The notes: generated by a model from the sequence alone, not told the origin. 38,679 bases of DNA from Syntrophobacterales bacterium (GCA_018053845.1 JAGPKU010000017.1:1-38679), one strand, 5' to 3'. Shown: positions 1 through 7,903, counted from the first letter of the stretch. Numbers and translations are program-made.

Positions 1-208
1 ACAGCCGCAGATCGCCGCCCGAGCAGAAGGCCTTCCCCTCCCCTGTGAGGGCGACGACCCGGATGCCGTCGTCGTCGTGGCAGATCTCCAGGGCCCGCGC
101 CAGGTCGTTCCCCAGGCCGAAATCGATGGCGTTGAAGTTCTTCGGCCGGTTGAGCCGGATCGTGGCCACCCCGTCCTTGCGCTCGAAAAGAATACTCTGG
201 AAGTCCAT
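1..208 (-). CDS. Enoyl-CoA hydratase/isomerase family protein, partial (N-terminal part only)
   Basis: The reading frame starts at ATG 208 behind a strong ribosome binding site (GGAGGTAAT) and runs off the left edge, leaving about 69 residues. They show the start of the crotonase fold: a first strand like MDFQSILFERKDGVATIRL, the family signature LNRPKNFNAI, and the oxyanion-hole segment ending in AFCSGGDLR. Members add water to, isomerise or otherwise process acyl-CoA thioesters in the cytoplasm. The catalytic acid region lies outside the window, so the exact reaction cannot be called. Neighbouring acyl-CoA ligase and CoA-transferase genes fit a role in carboxylic-acid degradation. Confidence 0.9.
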   Translation of the reverse strand, partial: MDFQSILFERKDGVATIRLNRPKNFNAIDFGLGNDLARALEICHDDDGIRVVALTGEGKAFCSGGDLRL

Positions 209-262
209 TATTACCTCCGCCATGCTTTATACTTTGTATCTGCTCTCCTCCCATCGACGCTC

Positions 263-350
263 ACAGGTGGCAGGTGACAGGTAGCAGGTAAACGTCTTTG
301 GTAACTGGAAACCTGTTACCTGTTACCTGTTACCTGTTACCTGTTACCTT
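263..350. repeat. Paired inverted heptad-repeat arrays
   Basis: Positions 263-290 hold four 7-bp units of the form RCAGGTR. Positions 311-348 hold five near-perfect ACCTGTT units, the inverse complement of the first set. In RNA the two arrays could form a stem of about 28 pairs with a few G-U wobbles around a 20-nt loop. They lie in the gap after the alpha/beta hydrolase stop codon and before the enoyl-CoA hydratase start. Confidence 0.9.
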
Positions 351-356
351 GCTCAC

Positions 357-1133
357 CTACGGCAATCCCCGCACGAATTCCGCCAGGACGCGGTTGAACG
401 CCTCGGGTTTCTCCCTCATCACGTAGTGGCCGGCTCCCTCGATGAGGGCCAGCTTCGCCCCGGGCACGGCGCCGGCGATGAACCGTGAGAGATCCGGCGG
501 CGTCATCTTGTCGTCGTCCCCGCAGACGACGAGGGTCGGGATCGCGATCTTCGCGACCTCCGACGTGATGTCCATCCTGTCGCAGGCAAAGAGGTCGCCG
601 TACAGGATATCGGGATTCCCCTTTTCGAGCCCTTCCTGCAGCCAGGTGCCCACGAGATCGCGGTTCGGCTTGGAGACGGCAAATTTCACCACCATCGCAA
701 TCACGGCGGGCAGATCGCTGCGGATCTTCTCGAGGATCGCGGGATTGACGGGCATCTTCACGCCGCCCCCGACGGGGACGATCGCCGAGAGCATCGCCCC
801 TTCATGGATGGCGAAGTTCAGGCTGATCGCCGCCCCCAGGGAATGCCCCACCAGGACCGGTCCCCTGAGTCCCAGAGCGCCGATCGTCTTCTTCACCCAT
901 GTCACGTAGCGCATGACGTCGCGCTCGCCCGCTCCGCCGGAGAGCCCGTGTCCCGGCAGGTTGACGGCGGCCACATTGAACTCGCCCTGCAGGGCCCTGT
1001 ACTGGTTCTCCCACAGGGTGTGGTCGCCGCCCGAACCGGGCACGAAGACGATGCCCTTGCGTCCCTCGGCGAACCCGCCGTCGTTCACCCAGCAGGCGAT
1101 GGGCGTCCCGTCGATCAAGTATTCCCGAATCAT
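357..1133 (-). CDS. Alpha/beta hydrolase
   Basis: This is a 258-residue soluble alpha/beta-hydrolase. Visible features are the oxyanion motif FVPGSGGD near residue 33, NLPGHGLS near 58-65, the nucleophile elbow GHSLG with Ser98, an acidic residue in CGDDDK (206-208) and the catalytic His236 in EGAGHYV. Length and layout are typical of small esterase/thioesterase-like hydrolases. The substrate cannot be read from the sequence. ATG 1133 is preceded by AGGGAGG. The stop codon is followed within 10 bases by the heptad arrays. It is on the same strand as the enoyl-CoA hydratase downstream, which hints at a role in acyl-ester or acyl-CoA metabolism, but this is inference. Confidence 0.88.
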   Translation of the reverse strand: MIREYLIDGTPIACWVNDGGFAEGRKGIVFVPGSGGDHTLWENQYRALQGEFNVAAVNLPGHGLSGGAGERDVMRYVTWVKKTIGALGLRGPVLVGHSLGAAISLNFAIHEGAMLSAIVPVGGGVKMPVNPAILEKIRSDLPAVIAMVVKFAVSKPNRDLVGTWLQEGLEKGNPDILYGDLFACDRMDITSEVAKIAIPTLVVCGDDDKMTPPDLSRFIAGAVPGAKLALIEGAGHYVMREKPEAFNRVLAEFVRGLP

Positions 1134-1148
1134 GGTGCCTCCCTTCGG

Positions 1149-1178
1149 TCTGTCCAGATCTGTCTCAGTCTGTCCGAG
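1149..1178. repeat. Three imperfect 10-bp direct repeats
   Basis: Three tandem decamers (TCTGTCCAGA, TCTGTCTCAG, TCTGTCCGAG) lie 16-45 bp upstream of the alpha/beta hydrolase start. Spacing of one helical turn would suit a protein-binding site, but the copies are imperfect and short. Confidence 0.4.
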
Positions 1179-1204
1179 TCCATCAGGTGCGACAATCTAA
1201 TCTA

Positions 1205-1225
1205 GAGTTACGAATTTTGAGTCTT
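1205..1225. repeat. Degenerate heptad repeat over a stop codon
   Basis: Three degenerate 7-bp units (GAGTTAC, GAATTTT, GAGTCTT) cover the stop codon and the last codons of the B12-binding radical SAM gene. They belong to the same word family as the arrays at 4682-4716 and 25566-25600. Confidence 0.6.
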
Positions 1226-2707
1226 TGGTTCTGGGACAGTCGTGAGGCCCCCCGGTCGAGTCTGCCCATCCGGACCGATCAGGCGCAGAATCTCGCTGTG
1301 AAGCCGCTCGGCCTCCCGTCTTCCCGGAGACCCTTCGACCAACCCCGCAAGGAATTCGACGAGGCCCTCGGGGACCTTTCCCGCGAGCAGTTCGTCCAGG
1401 AAACCGAATTCCCGGTAGACCCTCCTGTCCTGCGCGAAGGGCTCGTTGCGGTACAGAAGCGCCGCCGTCCGGCGCGCCAGGGAGAACAGGCCGAGAACCT
1501 CATCCGTGACAAGTCCGCAGTAGGATTCGAAATAGTAGGCGCCGCCCTTTTGCCTGAATTTCCCCTCCTGCTGCAATCGGGCCTGGATCGGCGTCCCGGG
1601 ATAGGGAATCAGCATCTCCGTGTAGGCGATCTCGGCGCCGTTTTCGAAGATGCGCCTCGCCAGCGCAAGGGTCTCCCGCATGGTCGCCGCCGTGTCCCGG
1701 GGCCCGTAGAGGATGAAGCTGACCACGGGCGTCAGGTTCTGCTCCACGCAGAGCGAAACGCATCGCTCGACGTCCGAGGGCGTGATCCCCTTGCGGTAGT
1801 AATCCAGTATGTCCTGCGACCCCGATTCCGCCCCGAGGTACAGGGCCCCGAACCCGGCATCGGCCAGGATGCCGGGCAGCATGGGGTTGTCGCAGATGTC
1901 GTCGATGCGCCCCTCGGCAAAGAAGCGGATGCGCCGGTGAAACCCCTCCCCGACGATCCGGCGGCACAGGGCGGAGACCCGTCGGGGGTCTGCGGTGAAG
2001 TTGTCGTCGGAGAAAAAGATCCTGCGCGCCCCCGCCGAGCCGAGGCCGCGGATTTCTTCGATCACCCTCTCGGGGTGCCGGTAGCGGACGGTCCCCCCGT
2101 AGAGGCTGCGGATCGAGCAGAATGTGCACCGGCGCGGGCAGCCCCGGCTCGAGGCGATCACACGAGCCCAGTAACGGCCCCCGTCGATCAGGTGATGCGC
2201 CGGGTCCGGGACGTCATCCAGGTTCCCCGGCTCCCTGGGGCCGTTGCAGACGACCTTCCCGTCCTGCCTGAACGACACGCCCGCGACACCGTCGAGCGTG
2301 CGCCCCGCCGCCCTCTCGCGCAGGATCTCGCAGAGCGCGGTCTCACCCTCCCCCCGCACGACGATGTCGACCTCCCCGTGCTCCTGCAGGATCCGGTCGT
2401 GGAGGATCGTGGCATGGATACCGCCGAGAACCGTCAGGGATCGGGGCATCCGTGATCTCACCCCGGCACAGACTGCAAGCGCCGCAAAAAAGCTGTCCGA
2501 CATGGCCGTGACGCCCACGACGGCCGGCTGCAGGCGCTCGAGGGCCTCGTCGAGCCTGGCCGCCGGGTCCGCCGGTGCGCGCAGGTCGAGATCGAGGATC
2601 TCGACCGGCACGCCTTCCCGTAACAGGGCCCCGGCCAGGCTCAGCAGCCCCAGCGGGGGCAGATCCGTGCGGCCCCCGAAGGGGGGATTGACCAGGAGGA
2701 CGTTCAC
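1208..2707 (-). CDS. B12-binding domain radical SAM protein
   Basis: A 499-residue protein with the order cobalamin-binding domain then radical SAM domain. The N-terminus MNVLLVNPPFGG and LPPLGLLSLA, followed by VVGVTAMS and LGGIHAT, is the Rossmann-like B12-binding part (about 1-140). The radical SAM cluster motif is CPRRCTFC (Cys190, 194, 197), followed by FSDDNF and GAESGS elements. This family performs methylations and rearrangements in lipids, cofactors and natural products; the substrate here is unknown. The start is GTG 2707, chosen because the protein begins exactly at the family's canonical first strand; its ribosome binding site is weak. The last residues (PEPKTQNS) are encoded by degenerate heptad repeats and look non-native. 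Confidence 0.9.
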   Translation of the reverse strand: MNVLLVNPPFGGRTDLPPLGLLSLAGALLREGVPVEILDLDLRAPADPAARLDEALERLQPAVVGVTAMSDSFFAALAVCAGVRSRMPRSLTVLGGIHATILHDRILQEHGEVDIVVRGEGETALCEILRERAAGRTLDGVAGVSFRQDGKVVCNGPREPGNLDDVPDPAHHLIDGGRYWARVIASSRGCPRRCTFCSIRSLYGGTVRYRHPERVIEEIRGLGSAGARRIFFSDDNFTADPRRVSALCRRIVGEGFHRRIRFFAEGRIDDICDNPMLPGILADAGFGALYLGAESGSQDILDYYRKGITPSDVERCVSLCVEQNLTPVVSFILYGPRDTAATMRETLALARRIFENGAEIAYTEMLIPYPGTPIQARLQQEGKFRQKGGAYYFESYCGLVTDEVLGLFSLARRTAALLYRNEPFAQDRRVYREFGFLDELLAGKVPEGLVEFLAGLVEGSPGRREAERLHSEILRLIGPDGQTRPGGLTTVPEPKTQNS

Positions 2708-2772
2708 GTATGCGTTTGTTCGCTCTTTTCGTCGGTCGGGTCGAAATCCCCCCTTCCCCCCTTTGGAGACGG

Positions 2773-2900
2773 TGTCGCACTTCCGATGTTGTCATTCCGC
2801 ACAGGCGCAGCGCGATGCGGAATCCAGTCTTTTCAATGACTTCTGGATTCCCGCTTCCGCGGGAATGACATGATTTCGGCGTTTTTCAATATTGCGACAC
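2773..2900. repeat. REP/MITE-like nested inverted repeat
   Basis: An outer pair (GTGTCGCA at 2773 and TGCGACAC at 2893) encloses an inner inverted pair. The inner pair starts GTCATTCCGC at 2791 and ends GCGGGAATGAC at 2869, with GGAATCCAG and CTGGATTCC facing each other. C-rich and G-rich tracts flank it further out. Elements with GTCATTCC...GGAATGAC ends are common non-coding dispersed repeats in bacterial genomes. It fills most of the 279-bp gap between two genes. Confidence 0.75.
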
Positions 2901-2933
2901 AGCCCCCTGAAAAAGGGGGGTGACAGGGGAATC

Positions 2934-2996
2934 TGCCTTCTGCCTTCTGCCTTCTGCCTTCTGCCTTCTGCCTTCTGCCTTCTGCCTTACGCCTTT
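2934..2996. repeat. Nine-copy heptad repeat array overlapping a stop codon
   Basis: Seven perfect copies of TGCCTTC (2934-2982) are followed by two degenerate ones. Read on the minus strand this is a GGCAGAA array. The stop codon (TAA) and last two codons of the acyl-CoA synthetase lie inside the degenerate copies. It is the longest and most regular array in the window. Confidence 0.95.
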
Positions 2997-4648
2997 TCTT
3001 TCTCAAACATGTCCTTGTACGTCACGCGCATGTCGCGCTTGAGGATCTTGCCCGTCGGGGTCTTGGGCAGGGCCTGCACGAAGACGATGCCTTTCGGGAC
3101 CTTGAAGCCCGCCAGCTCCTTGCGGCACAGCTCGATGATCTCCTTCTCGGTGATCGTCTGCCCCGCCTTGGGCACGATGACGGCCGTGACGGCCTCGACC
3201 CACTTCGGGTGCGGCACCCCGATGACGGCCACCTCCTGGACGCGCGGGTCCTTGTAGATGGCCTCCTCCACCTCTCGGGTGGGCACGTTCTCGCCGCCCG
3301 TCTTGATCATGTCCTTCTTGCGGTCCGCCACCGTGATGTAGCGGTCCTCGTCCATGATGCCCACGTCGCCCGAGTGGAACCAGCCGCCCTTCATGGCCTC
3401 CTCGGTCTTCTCGGGGTCCTTGAAGTACATCATGAGGGCGTGGGGCCCCTTGCCGCAGATCTCGCCCGGCACGCCGGGCTGCGTGATGGGGTTGAAGCTG
3501 TCGTCCTCGAGCCTCGTCTCCATGTTGAGGCCGCCCATGCCGGCCGATCCCAGCTTGCGCATGGCGTCCTTGGCCTTGAGCACCGTGTGATAGGGCGCCA
3601 GCTCCGTCTGGCCGTAGTAGTTCCAGATCCCCGAGCCCGGGAACTTCTCCATGATCTCCTTGAGGATCTCCACGGGCATGATGGAGGCCCCGTAGTAGCA
3701 CTTCTTGAGGCTCTTGAGGTCGTACTTGCCGAAATCCGGGTGCCGCAGCAGCCCGATCCAGACCGTGGGCGGCGCGAAGAACATGGTCGCCTTGTAGTCG
3801 GCGATGTTCTTCAGGATCTGGCCGATGTCGGGCGCGATGAGGATGTTCGTGCCCCCCACCCAGAAGACGGGGTTCATGAAGACATCGCGCTGGGCGCAGT
3901 GGTAGATGGGCAGCGCGTTGACCTGCACGTCGTCCTCGTCGTACTGTCCGTCGACGATACAGCCCATGTACTGGGCCATGAGGGCCTGGTTGGAGATGAT
4001 GACCCCCTTCGGGAGCGACTCGGTGCCGCTCGTGTAGGTCATCTGCACGGGGTCCTCGATGCGCAGGATCGTGTCGGGCTCCGTCGCGGGGTAGGCCCGG
4101 TACCAGGGCTCGAAGTCCTTGAACTTCTCGCTCACGGGCGGCTTGCCCGCGCCCTGGCGGGACCAGATCCAGGTCTTCACGGTGGGCATCTCGTCGAGGA
4201 CGTCCTTCACGAGATCGTAGAGCGCGTCCTCCACGATGAAGAGCCTGCTCTCGGAGTGGTTGATGCAGTAGGCGATGTCCTTGCCCCGCAGCAGGTAATT
4301 GATGGCCAGGTACACGGCGCCCGCCTTGCAGCAGCCGAACCAGGTCAGCACGTGGTCGATCGTGTTGTGCGCCAGGATCGCCACGCGGTCGTACTTCTTG
4401 ACCCCGAGGTCGATGAGCGCGTTGGCCACGCGGTTGCATTCCCCCTCCATCTCGGCGTAGGTCATCTTCCGGTCGGCGAAGATCATGGCCGTCTTGTCGG
4501 GGAAGTGGTAGGCGCTGCGGCGGATCATGTCGGCGATGACCCAGCGGTTGACCCTGTTGTAGCGGATCATCAAGTACTCGACGGTGTCCTTGTCGAGGGT
4601 GTTGAACTTTGCCTTTTCCGCGTCCGTCAGGGGAATGCCTAGAGACAT
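2987..4648 (-). CDS. AMP-forming acyl-CoA synthetase (long-chain/aromatic acid CoA ligase family)
   Basis: A 553-residue member of the ANL superfamily, activating a carboxylic acid with ATP and CoA through an acyl-adenylate in the cytoplasm. Signatures in order are the phosphate-binding loop TYTSGTESLPKGV, the adenine-site motif NYYGQTELA, the hinge region GWFHSGDVG...DRKKDMIKTGGENV, and the C-terminal catalytic lysine K534 in PKTPTGKILKRD. Length fits the FadD/medium-chain and aryl-CoA ligases; the acid cannot be assigned. The upstream gap of 366 bp holds repeats, so it may be transcribed separately from the CoA-transferase genes. With those genes it offers two routes to the same kind of CoA thioester. 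The final codons KA and the stop are contributed by a heptad array. Confidence 0.93.
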   Translation of the reverse strand: MSLGIPLTDAEKAKFNTLDKDTVEYLMIRYNRVNRWVIADMIRRSAYHFPDKTAMIFADRKMTYAEMEGECNRVANALIDLGVKKYDRVAILAHNTIDHVLTWFGCCKAGAVYLAINYLLRGKDIAYCINHSESRLFIVEDALYDLVKDVLDEMPTVKTWIWSRQGAGKPPVSEKFKDFEPWYRAYPATEPDTILRIEDPVQMTYTSGTESLPKGVIISNQALMAQYMGCIVDGQYDEDDVQVNALPIYHCAQRDVFMNPVFWVGGTNILIAPDIGQILKNIADYKATMFFAPPTVWIGLLRHPDFGKYDLKSLKKCYYGASIMPVEILKEIMEKFPGSGIWNYYGQTELAPYHTVLKAKDAMRKLGSAGMGGLNMETRLEDDSFNPITQPGVPGEICGKGPHALMMYFKDPEKTEEAMKGGWFHSGDVGIMDEDRYITVADRKKDMIKTGGENVPTREVEEAIYKDPRVQEVAVIGVPHPKWVEAVTAVIVPKAGQTITEKEIIELCRKELAGFKVPKGIVFVQALPKTPTGKILKRDMRVTYKDMFEKEKA

Positions 4649-4681
4649 GAAACTGTACCTCCCTCCCAGGAATTAGGTTAC

Positions 4682-4716
4682 ACAGTTGTGAGTTTTGAGT
4701 TACGAGTTATGAGTTT
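4682..4716. repeat. Five-copy degenerate heptad array
   Basis: Units of the form YGAGTTW (TGAGTTT, TGAGTTA, CGAGTTA, TGAGTTT, preceded by a weaker CAGTTG unit) lie in tandem 34-68 bp upstream of the acyl-CoA synthetase start codon. The word is shared with the array at 25566-25600. Confidence 0.8.
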
Positions 4717-4823
4717 TCAAGGGGCACGGGGCCGGGGCGACCCTTTTTTCGATCAGACCCCCATGGCCCCGGTGGCCCGTACCCCCGATGTGTTCACCCC
4801 TTGTTTCGTTGGTTCGTCTATTT

Positions 4824-4903
4824 CGTCATTGCGAGCGAAGCGAAGCAATCTCAATGAATTCAAGGGATTGCCGCGTCGGGCTCACGCCCTCCTCGCAATG
4901 ACG
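4824..4903. repeat. REP-like inverted repeat
   Basis: An 80-bp element begins CGTCATTGCGAGCG and ends CTCGCAATGACG, with AGCAATCTC and GGGATTGC facing each other inside. This end sequence is a familiar dispersed intergenic palindrome in many bacterial genomes. It probably spreads or is maintained as a non-autonomous element; no transposase is nearby. Confidence 0.8.
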
Positions 4904-5014
4904 GATCGGCGCTGTTTCTTCCATCGATAACCCCGAGCGAAGTCGGGGTCTGTTGCTCGCAATGACTGTTCTTATATCTTCACTTCTCCAACTTCCTTCG
5001 CTTCCGCCACTTCT

Positions 5015-6364
5015 TCAGATGATCCCCTTGCCCTCGAGCTCCTTGAGCTTCGCGGGCCCGTAGCCGAGGTACTTCAGGTAGACGTGGCCGTTGTCGTAGC
5101 CGACGGGCCGGCAGGCCCACTTCGTCCGCGGGGGCGTCTCCGTGGCCTTCCACTGGGACTGCGCGCACAGGACGGAGCCGTAGACGGGGTCCTGGACCGG
5201 GGTGAAGATCCCTCGGTCCTGCCAGTTCTCGTCGTGCATGGCCTTCCAGGGAGAGACGATCTCGGCCACCACCGGCGTGATCGGGGCCAGGCGCCCGCTC
5301 TTGGCGTACTCGACGGACTTCTGGGTCAGCTCCTCGCTCGTGTACTTTCTCGTCTCCGGGTCGATCATGGACTGGTACTTGAGCTGCCAGTCCTTCTTCA
5401 TGAAGGGCGCCAGGGTCGTCCACTCCCCGGCCTTCCACTCGTCGTACTTGCCGATGATGTCGACGAAGGCCTTCCACATCTCGAGCCGCAGGCCGCCCAG
5501 GAAGACACCGCCGTCCTTGGTGGGGAAGAACCCGTAGAGCCACAGCGCCGTGTCGAGGCTGCCGAAGCGCTCGGCGATCACGCCGGCGTGGGCGTACCAC
5601 ATGAGCTGGTAGTCCGCGAGGCGGCTGTAGGCCTCGGGCGTGCAGACGTCGATGGCCTGACCCTCACCGGTCTTGCCGCGGTGGTAGAGGGCCGATAGGA
5701 TCCCCATGGCGCCGAAGGTTCCCGACACGGCCCAGGCGATGTGGGGCCCCGCCTTGGTGGGAACGGCCCAGGGCATGTCCTTCACGGTCTTGCCCTCGGG
5801 CAGCACCTCGCCCGTGCAGTACTGGATCCCGGAGCGGGCCTGGGAGACGTTGTCGTAGTCGTAGAGCTTGCGCTCGCTGTCGGGCCCGAACTGGCCGTAG
5901 CCCGTGATGGAGCACATGATGAGGCGCGGGTTGAGCTTCTCGAGTTCCGCGTAGCCCAGCCCCCAGTTGTCCATCGTCCCGGCGGGGTAGGTCTCGATGA
6001 GGACATCGGCGCCCCCGACGAGGGACTTGAAGATCTCGCGGCCTTCGGCGCTCTCCATGTTCAGGGTGACGTGGTGCTTGTTGCGCCCCTCCTGCAGGTA
6101 GGCGAGCCCCGTGTCCTTCACCATGATGCCGCCGGGGGAGTAGGTCCGGATCAGGTCGCCGCCCGGTGGCTCGATGCGGATCGTCTCGGCGCCCAGCTCG
6201 GCCAAAAGCGACGAGCAGAAGCAGCCCGCCATACTGCGGGAGCTCAGGTCGATCACGACGAGGTCATCAAGGGCCTCGGGCTTCTCGAAACTCTTTGCAG
6301 GGTCGTCCAGGGAGCGGATGTGGTCCGCCCAGGCCGCCCATTTCGCTCTCTTGTAGTCTGCCAT
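5015..6364 (-). CDS. CaiB/BaiF (class III) CoA-transferase subunit lacking the catalytic Asp
   Basis: A 449-residue class III CoA-transferase homologue with the Rossmann start VVIDLSSRSMAG (about 36-47), LLAELGAETIRIEPPGGD (53-70) and the segment GILSALYHRGKTGEGQ (221-236). In formyl-CoA transferase the acyl-carrying Asp lies ten residues before the matching GLLAALLH segment. Here that position is Trp211, and no Asp is close. The partner encoded just upstream keeps an Asp there. Start ATG 6364 is preceded by GGAGGTGA, which overlaps the partner's stop codon (6-nt gap), so the two are translationally coupled. Paired subunits of this type form the heteromeric benzylsuccinate CoA-transferase BbsEF. 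A similar heteromer is inferred; the substrate is unknown. Confidence 0.88.
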   Translation of the reverse strand: MADYKRAKWAAWADHIRSLDDPAKSFEKPEALDDLVVIDLSSRSMAGCFCSSLLAELGAETIRIEPPGGDLIRTYSPGGIMVKDTGLAYLQEGRNKHHVTLNMESAEGREIFKSLVGGADVLIETYPAGTMDNWGLGYAELEKLNPRLIMCSITGYGQFGPDSERKLYDYDNVSQARSGIQYCTGEVLPEGKTVKDMPWAVPTKAGPHIAWAVSGTFGAMGILSALYHRGKTGEGQAIDVCTPEAYSRLADYQLMWYAHAGVIAERFGSLDTALWLYGFFPTKDGGVFLGGLRLEMWKAFVDIIGKYDEWKAGEWTTLAPFMKKDWQLKYQSMIDPETRKYTSEELTQKSVEYAKSGRLAPITPVVAEIVSPWKAMHDENWQDRGIFTPVQDPVYGSVLCAQSQWKATETPPRTKWACRPVGYDNGHVYLKYLGYGPAKLKELEGKGII

Positions 6365-6370
6365 GGCTGA

Positions 6371-7696
6371 TCACCTCCTCAAGATGGCGCCGGACTGGCC
6401 GTCCCAGTCGGACGGCGGCCTGCGGCCCTGCTGGTCCTTCCACTTCCCGAGCACCCCGTGGCCGTAGAGCTCCTTGAGCTGCTGCTCGCTGCGGCCGAGG
6501 ATCCTCGTCATGATGTAGTCGTTGTCGAACCCGACGGGCCGGACCGACCAGCGGTGCTTGGGCGGAGTCTTGGACATGTTGATGGGGATCTCGTGGTCGA
6601 TGTACTGCCCGTACATCGGGTCGTCGATCTCCTTGACGGCGCCCCGGGCCCGGCGGTGCGGGTCCTCGCACTCGTCCTTGGCCGAGAAGACCCGGGAGGC
6701 CGCAAAGCCGTGCTTGACCCCTAGCCGCTCGACCTCGTCGGCCGTCCTGCCGGCGGCCCAGTCGGCGATGATCTTGAGGATGGCCAGGGCGTTTTCGTCC
6801 TTGAGGCGAGTCTCGTGGTCCTTGAAGCGCGGGTCGGCGGCCAGCTCGGGCTTGCCCATGGCCGCGCAGAGGCCCTTGAACTCGTCGGGCGCCGGTGCGG
6901 CGAGGGCCACGAACTGCCCGTCCTTGCAGTAGAAGGTGTCGGCGGGGCAGATGCACTGGTCCCGGTTGCCCGAGGGCTCGGCGTGCTTCTGCGTCACCTG
7001 CTGGTAGGGCCACACCCAGGTCATGGCCCGCATGATGTTCTCGCTCTGGGACATTTCGATGTACTGGCCCTTGCCCGTGCGCCTGCGGTAATGCAGGGCG
7101 GAGAGCACGGCCACCTCGCCCATCATGGCCCCAAAGACGTCGCAGATCCAGATGCTCTGCTTCAGGGGCGGCTGGCCGGCGAAGCTCGACAGCCAGGCGT
7201 AGCCCGACAGGGCCTGGGCGGCCCCGTCGTTGGAAGGCCGGTCCTCCTCGGCGTAGCGGCCCCACTGGCCGAATCCGTTCTTCTCGATGTAGATGATGCC
7301 GGGGTTGACTTTCTTGATCTCCTCGTAGCCGATGTTCCAGCGGTTGGTGACGGCGGGCCTGAGGTTGAACTCGACCACGTCGGACTTGGCGCAGAGCTCC
7401 TTGAAGATCTGCTGGGCCATGTCGATGTGCAGGTCCAGGGCCATGTAGTACTTGTCAGGGTTGATGTGGATGAACATGGGCCCCTGCTCCTTGTAGAACC
7501 AGCCGAAGGGGTTGAGCGAGCGGGTCACGTCCCCCACGGGGGGCAGCTCGATCTTGATGACCTCGGCGCCCAGCTCGGCCAGGAACGACGGACCCGCGGG
7601 CCCGAAGAGCAGCGTGCAGACTTCGAGGACCCGAATCCCATTGAGCGGGCCGGGCCTCCTGTTCTTGGTCTCGGCGTAATTCCTGAAAACAGTCAT
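6371..7696 (-). CDS. CaiB/BaiF (class III) CoA-transferase subunit with catalytic Asp
   Basis: A 441-residue class III CoA-transferase, which moves CoA between carboxylic acids in the cytoplasm. It shows GIRVLEVCTLLFGPAG (20-35), FLAELGAEVIKIELP (38-52) and AVLSALHYRRRTGKGQ (196-211). Asp186 in WICDVFGAMMGE occupies the position of the acyl-aspartate nucleophile of formyl-CoA transferase. The frame stays open to 8395, but ATG 7696 is chosen because it has an excellent ribosome binding site (AAAGGAGGG) and the family's normal N-terminus starts there; the extension does not look like protein. It is first in a two-gene operon with the Asp-less homologue downstream. The nearest known functional analogue is BbsE/BbsF; the substrate is not determinable. 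Confidence 0.9.
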   Translation of the reverse strand: MTVFRNYAETKNRRPGPLNGIRVLEVCTLLFGPAGPSFLAELGAEVIKIELPPVGDVTRSLNPFGWFYKEQGPMFIHINPDKYYMALDLHIDMAQQIFKELCAKSDVVEFNLRPAVTNRWNIGYEEIKKVNPGIIYIEKNGFGQWGRYAEEDRPSNDGAAQALSGYAWLSSFAGQPPLKQSIWICDVFGAMMGEVAVLSALHYRRRTGKGQYIEMSQSENIMRAMTWVWPYQQVTQKHAEPSGNRDQCICPADTFYCKDGQFVALAAPAPDEFKGLCAAMGKPELAADPRFKDHETRLKDENALAILKIIADWAAGRTADEVERLGVKHGFAASRVFSAKDECEDPHRRARGAVKEIDDPMYGQYIDHEIPINMSKTPPKHRWSVRPVGFDNDYIMTRILGRSEQQLKELYGHGVLGKWKDQQGRRPPSDWDGQSGAILRR

Positions 7697-7875
7697 AACC
7701 GTCCCTCCTTTGAAGACCGCAACGATTGAATGCAGGACTCGGATCATTCCCGTCGAGGACCTGGATTGGGGCACGTTCCACTCTGTGGCCCCGGGTTCAC
7801 CCGCTTTCAGGTTATCGTTGATGTCCGGACACTTCTTGCGCTGAATTTCGTCTCTTCCGGGCACACCGTCAAGTG

Positions 7876-7903
7876 AAGCTCCCCGCCCGCAGGGGCGGGG
7901 CTT
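7876..7903. repeat. GC-rich hairpin
   Basis: CCCCGCCC (7881-7888) and GGGCGGGG (7893-7900) form an 8-bp perfect stem with a 4-nt loop, extended by AAG and CTT. On the minus strand it reads AGCCCCGCCCC then GGGCGGGGAGCTTCAC. This recalls right-end hairpins of IS200/IS605-type elements, but no tnpB is recognisable beside it. It lies in the possible leader of the CoA-transferase operon. Confidence 0.5.

Larger units (their letters stand above)
4649..5014. other. Intergenic region without a gene, filled with repeats
   Basis: This 366-bp gap has no credible reading frame. It holds a heptad array (4682-4716), an 80-bp inverted repeat (4824-4903), a small hairpin CCCCGAGCGAAGTCGGGG (4931-4948) and a second half-copy of the inverted repeat's end (TTGCTCGCAATGAC, about 4953-4966). 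No clear promoter was recognised. Confidence 0.7.

Noticed and set aside
2934-2996. CRISPR array
   Set aside because: The units are 7 bp and directly adjacent, with no spacers, and no cas genes are present.
7876-7903. IS200/IS605-type insertion sequence end
   Set aside because: The hairpin looks similar but no tnpA or tnpB remnant could be recognised beside it.
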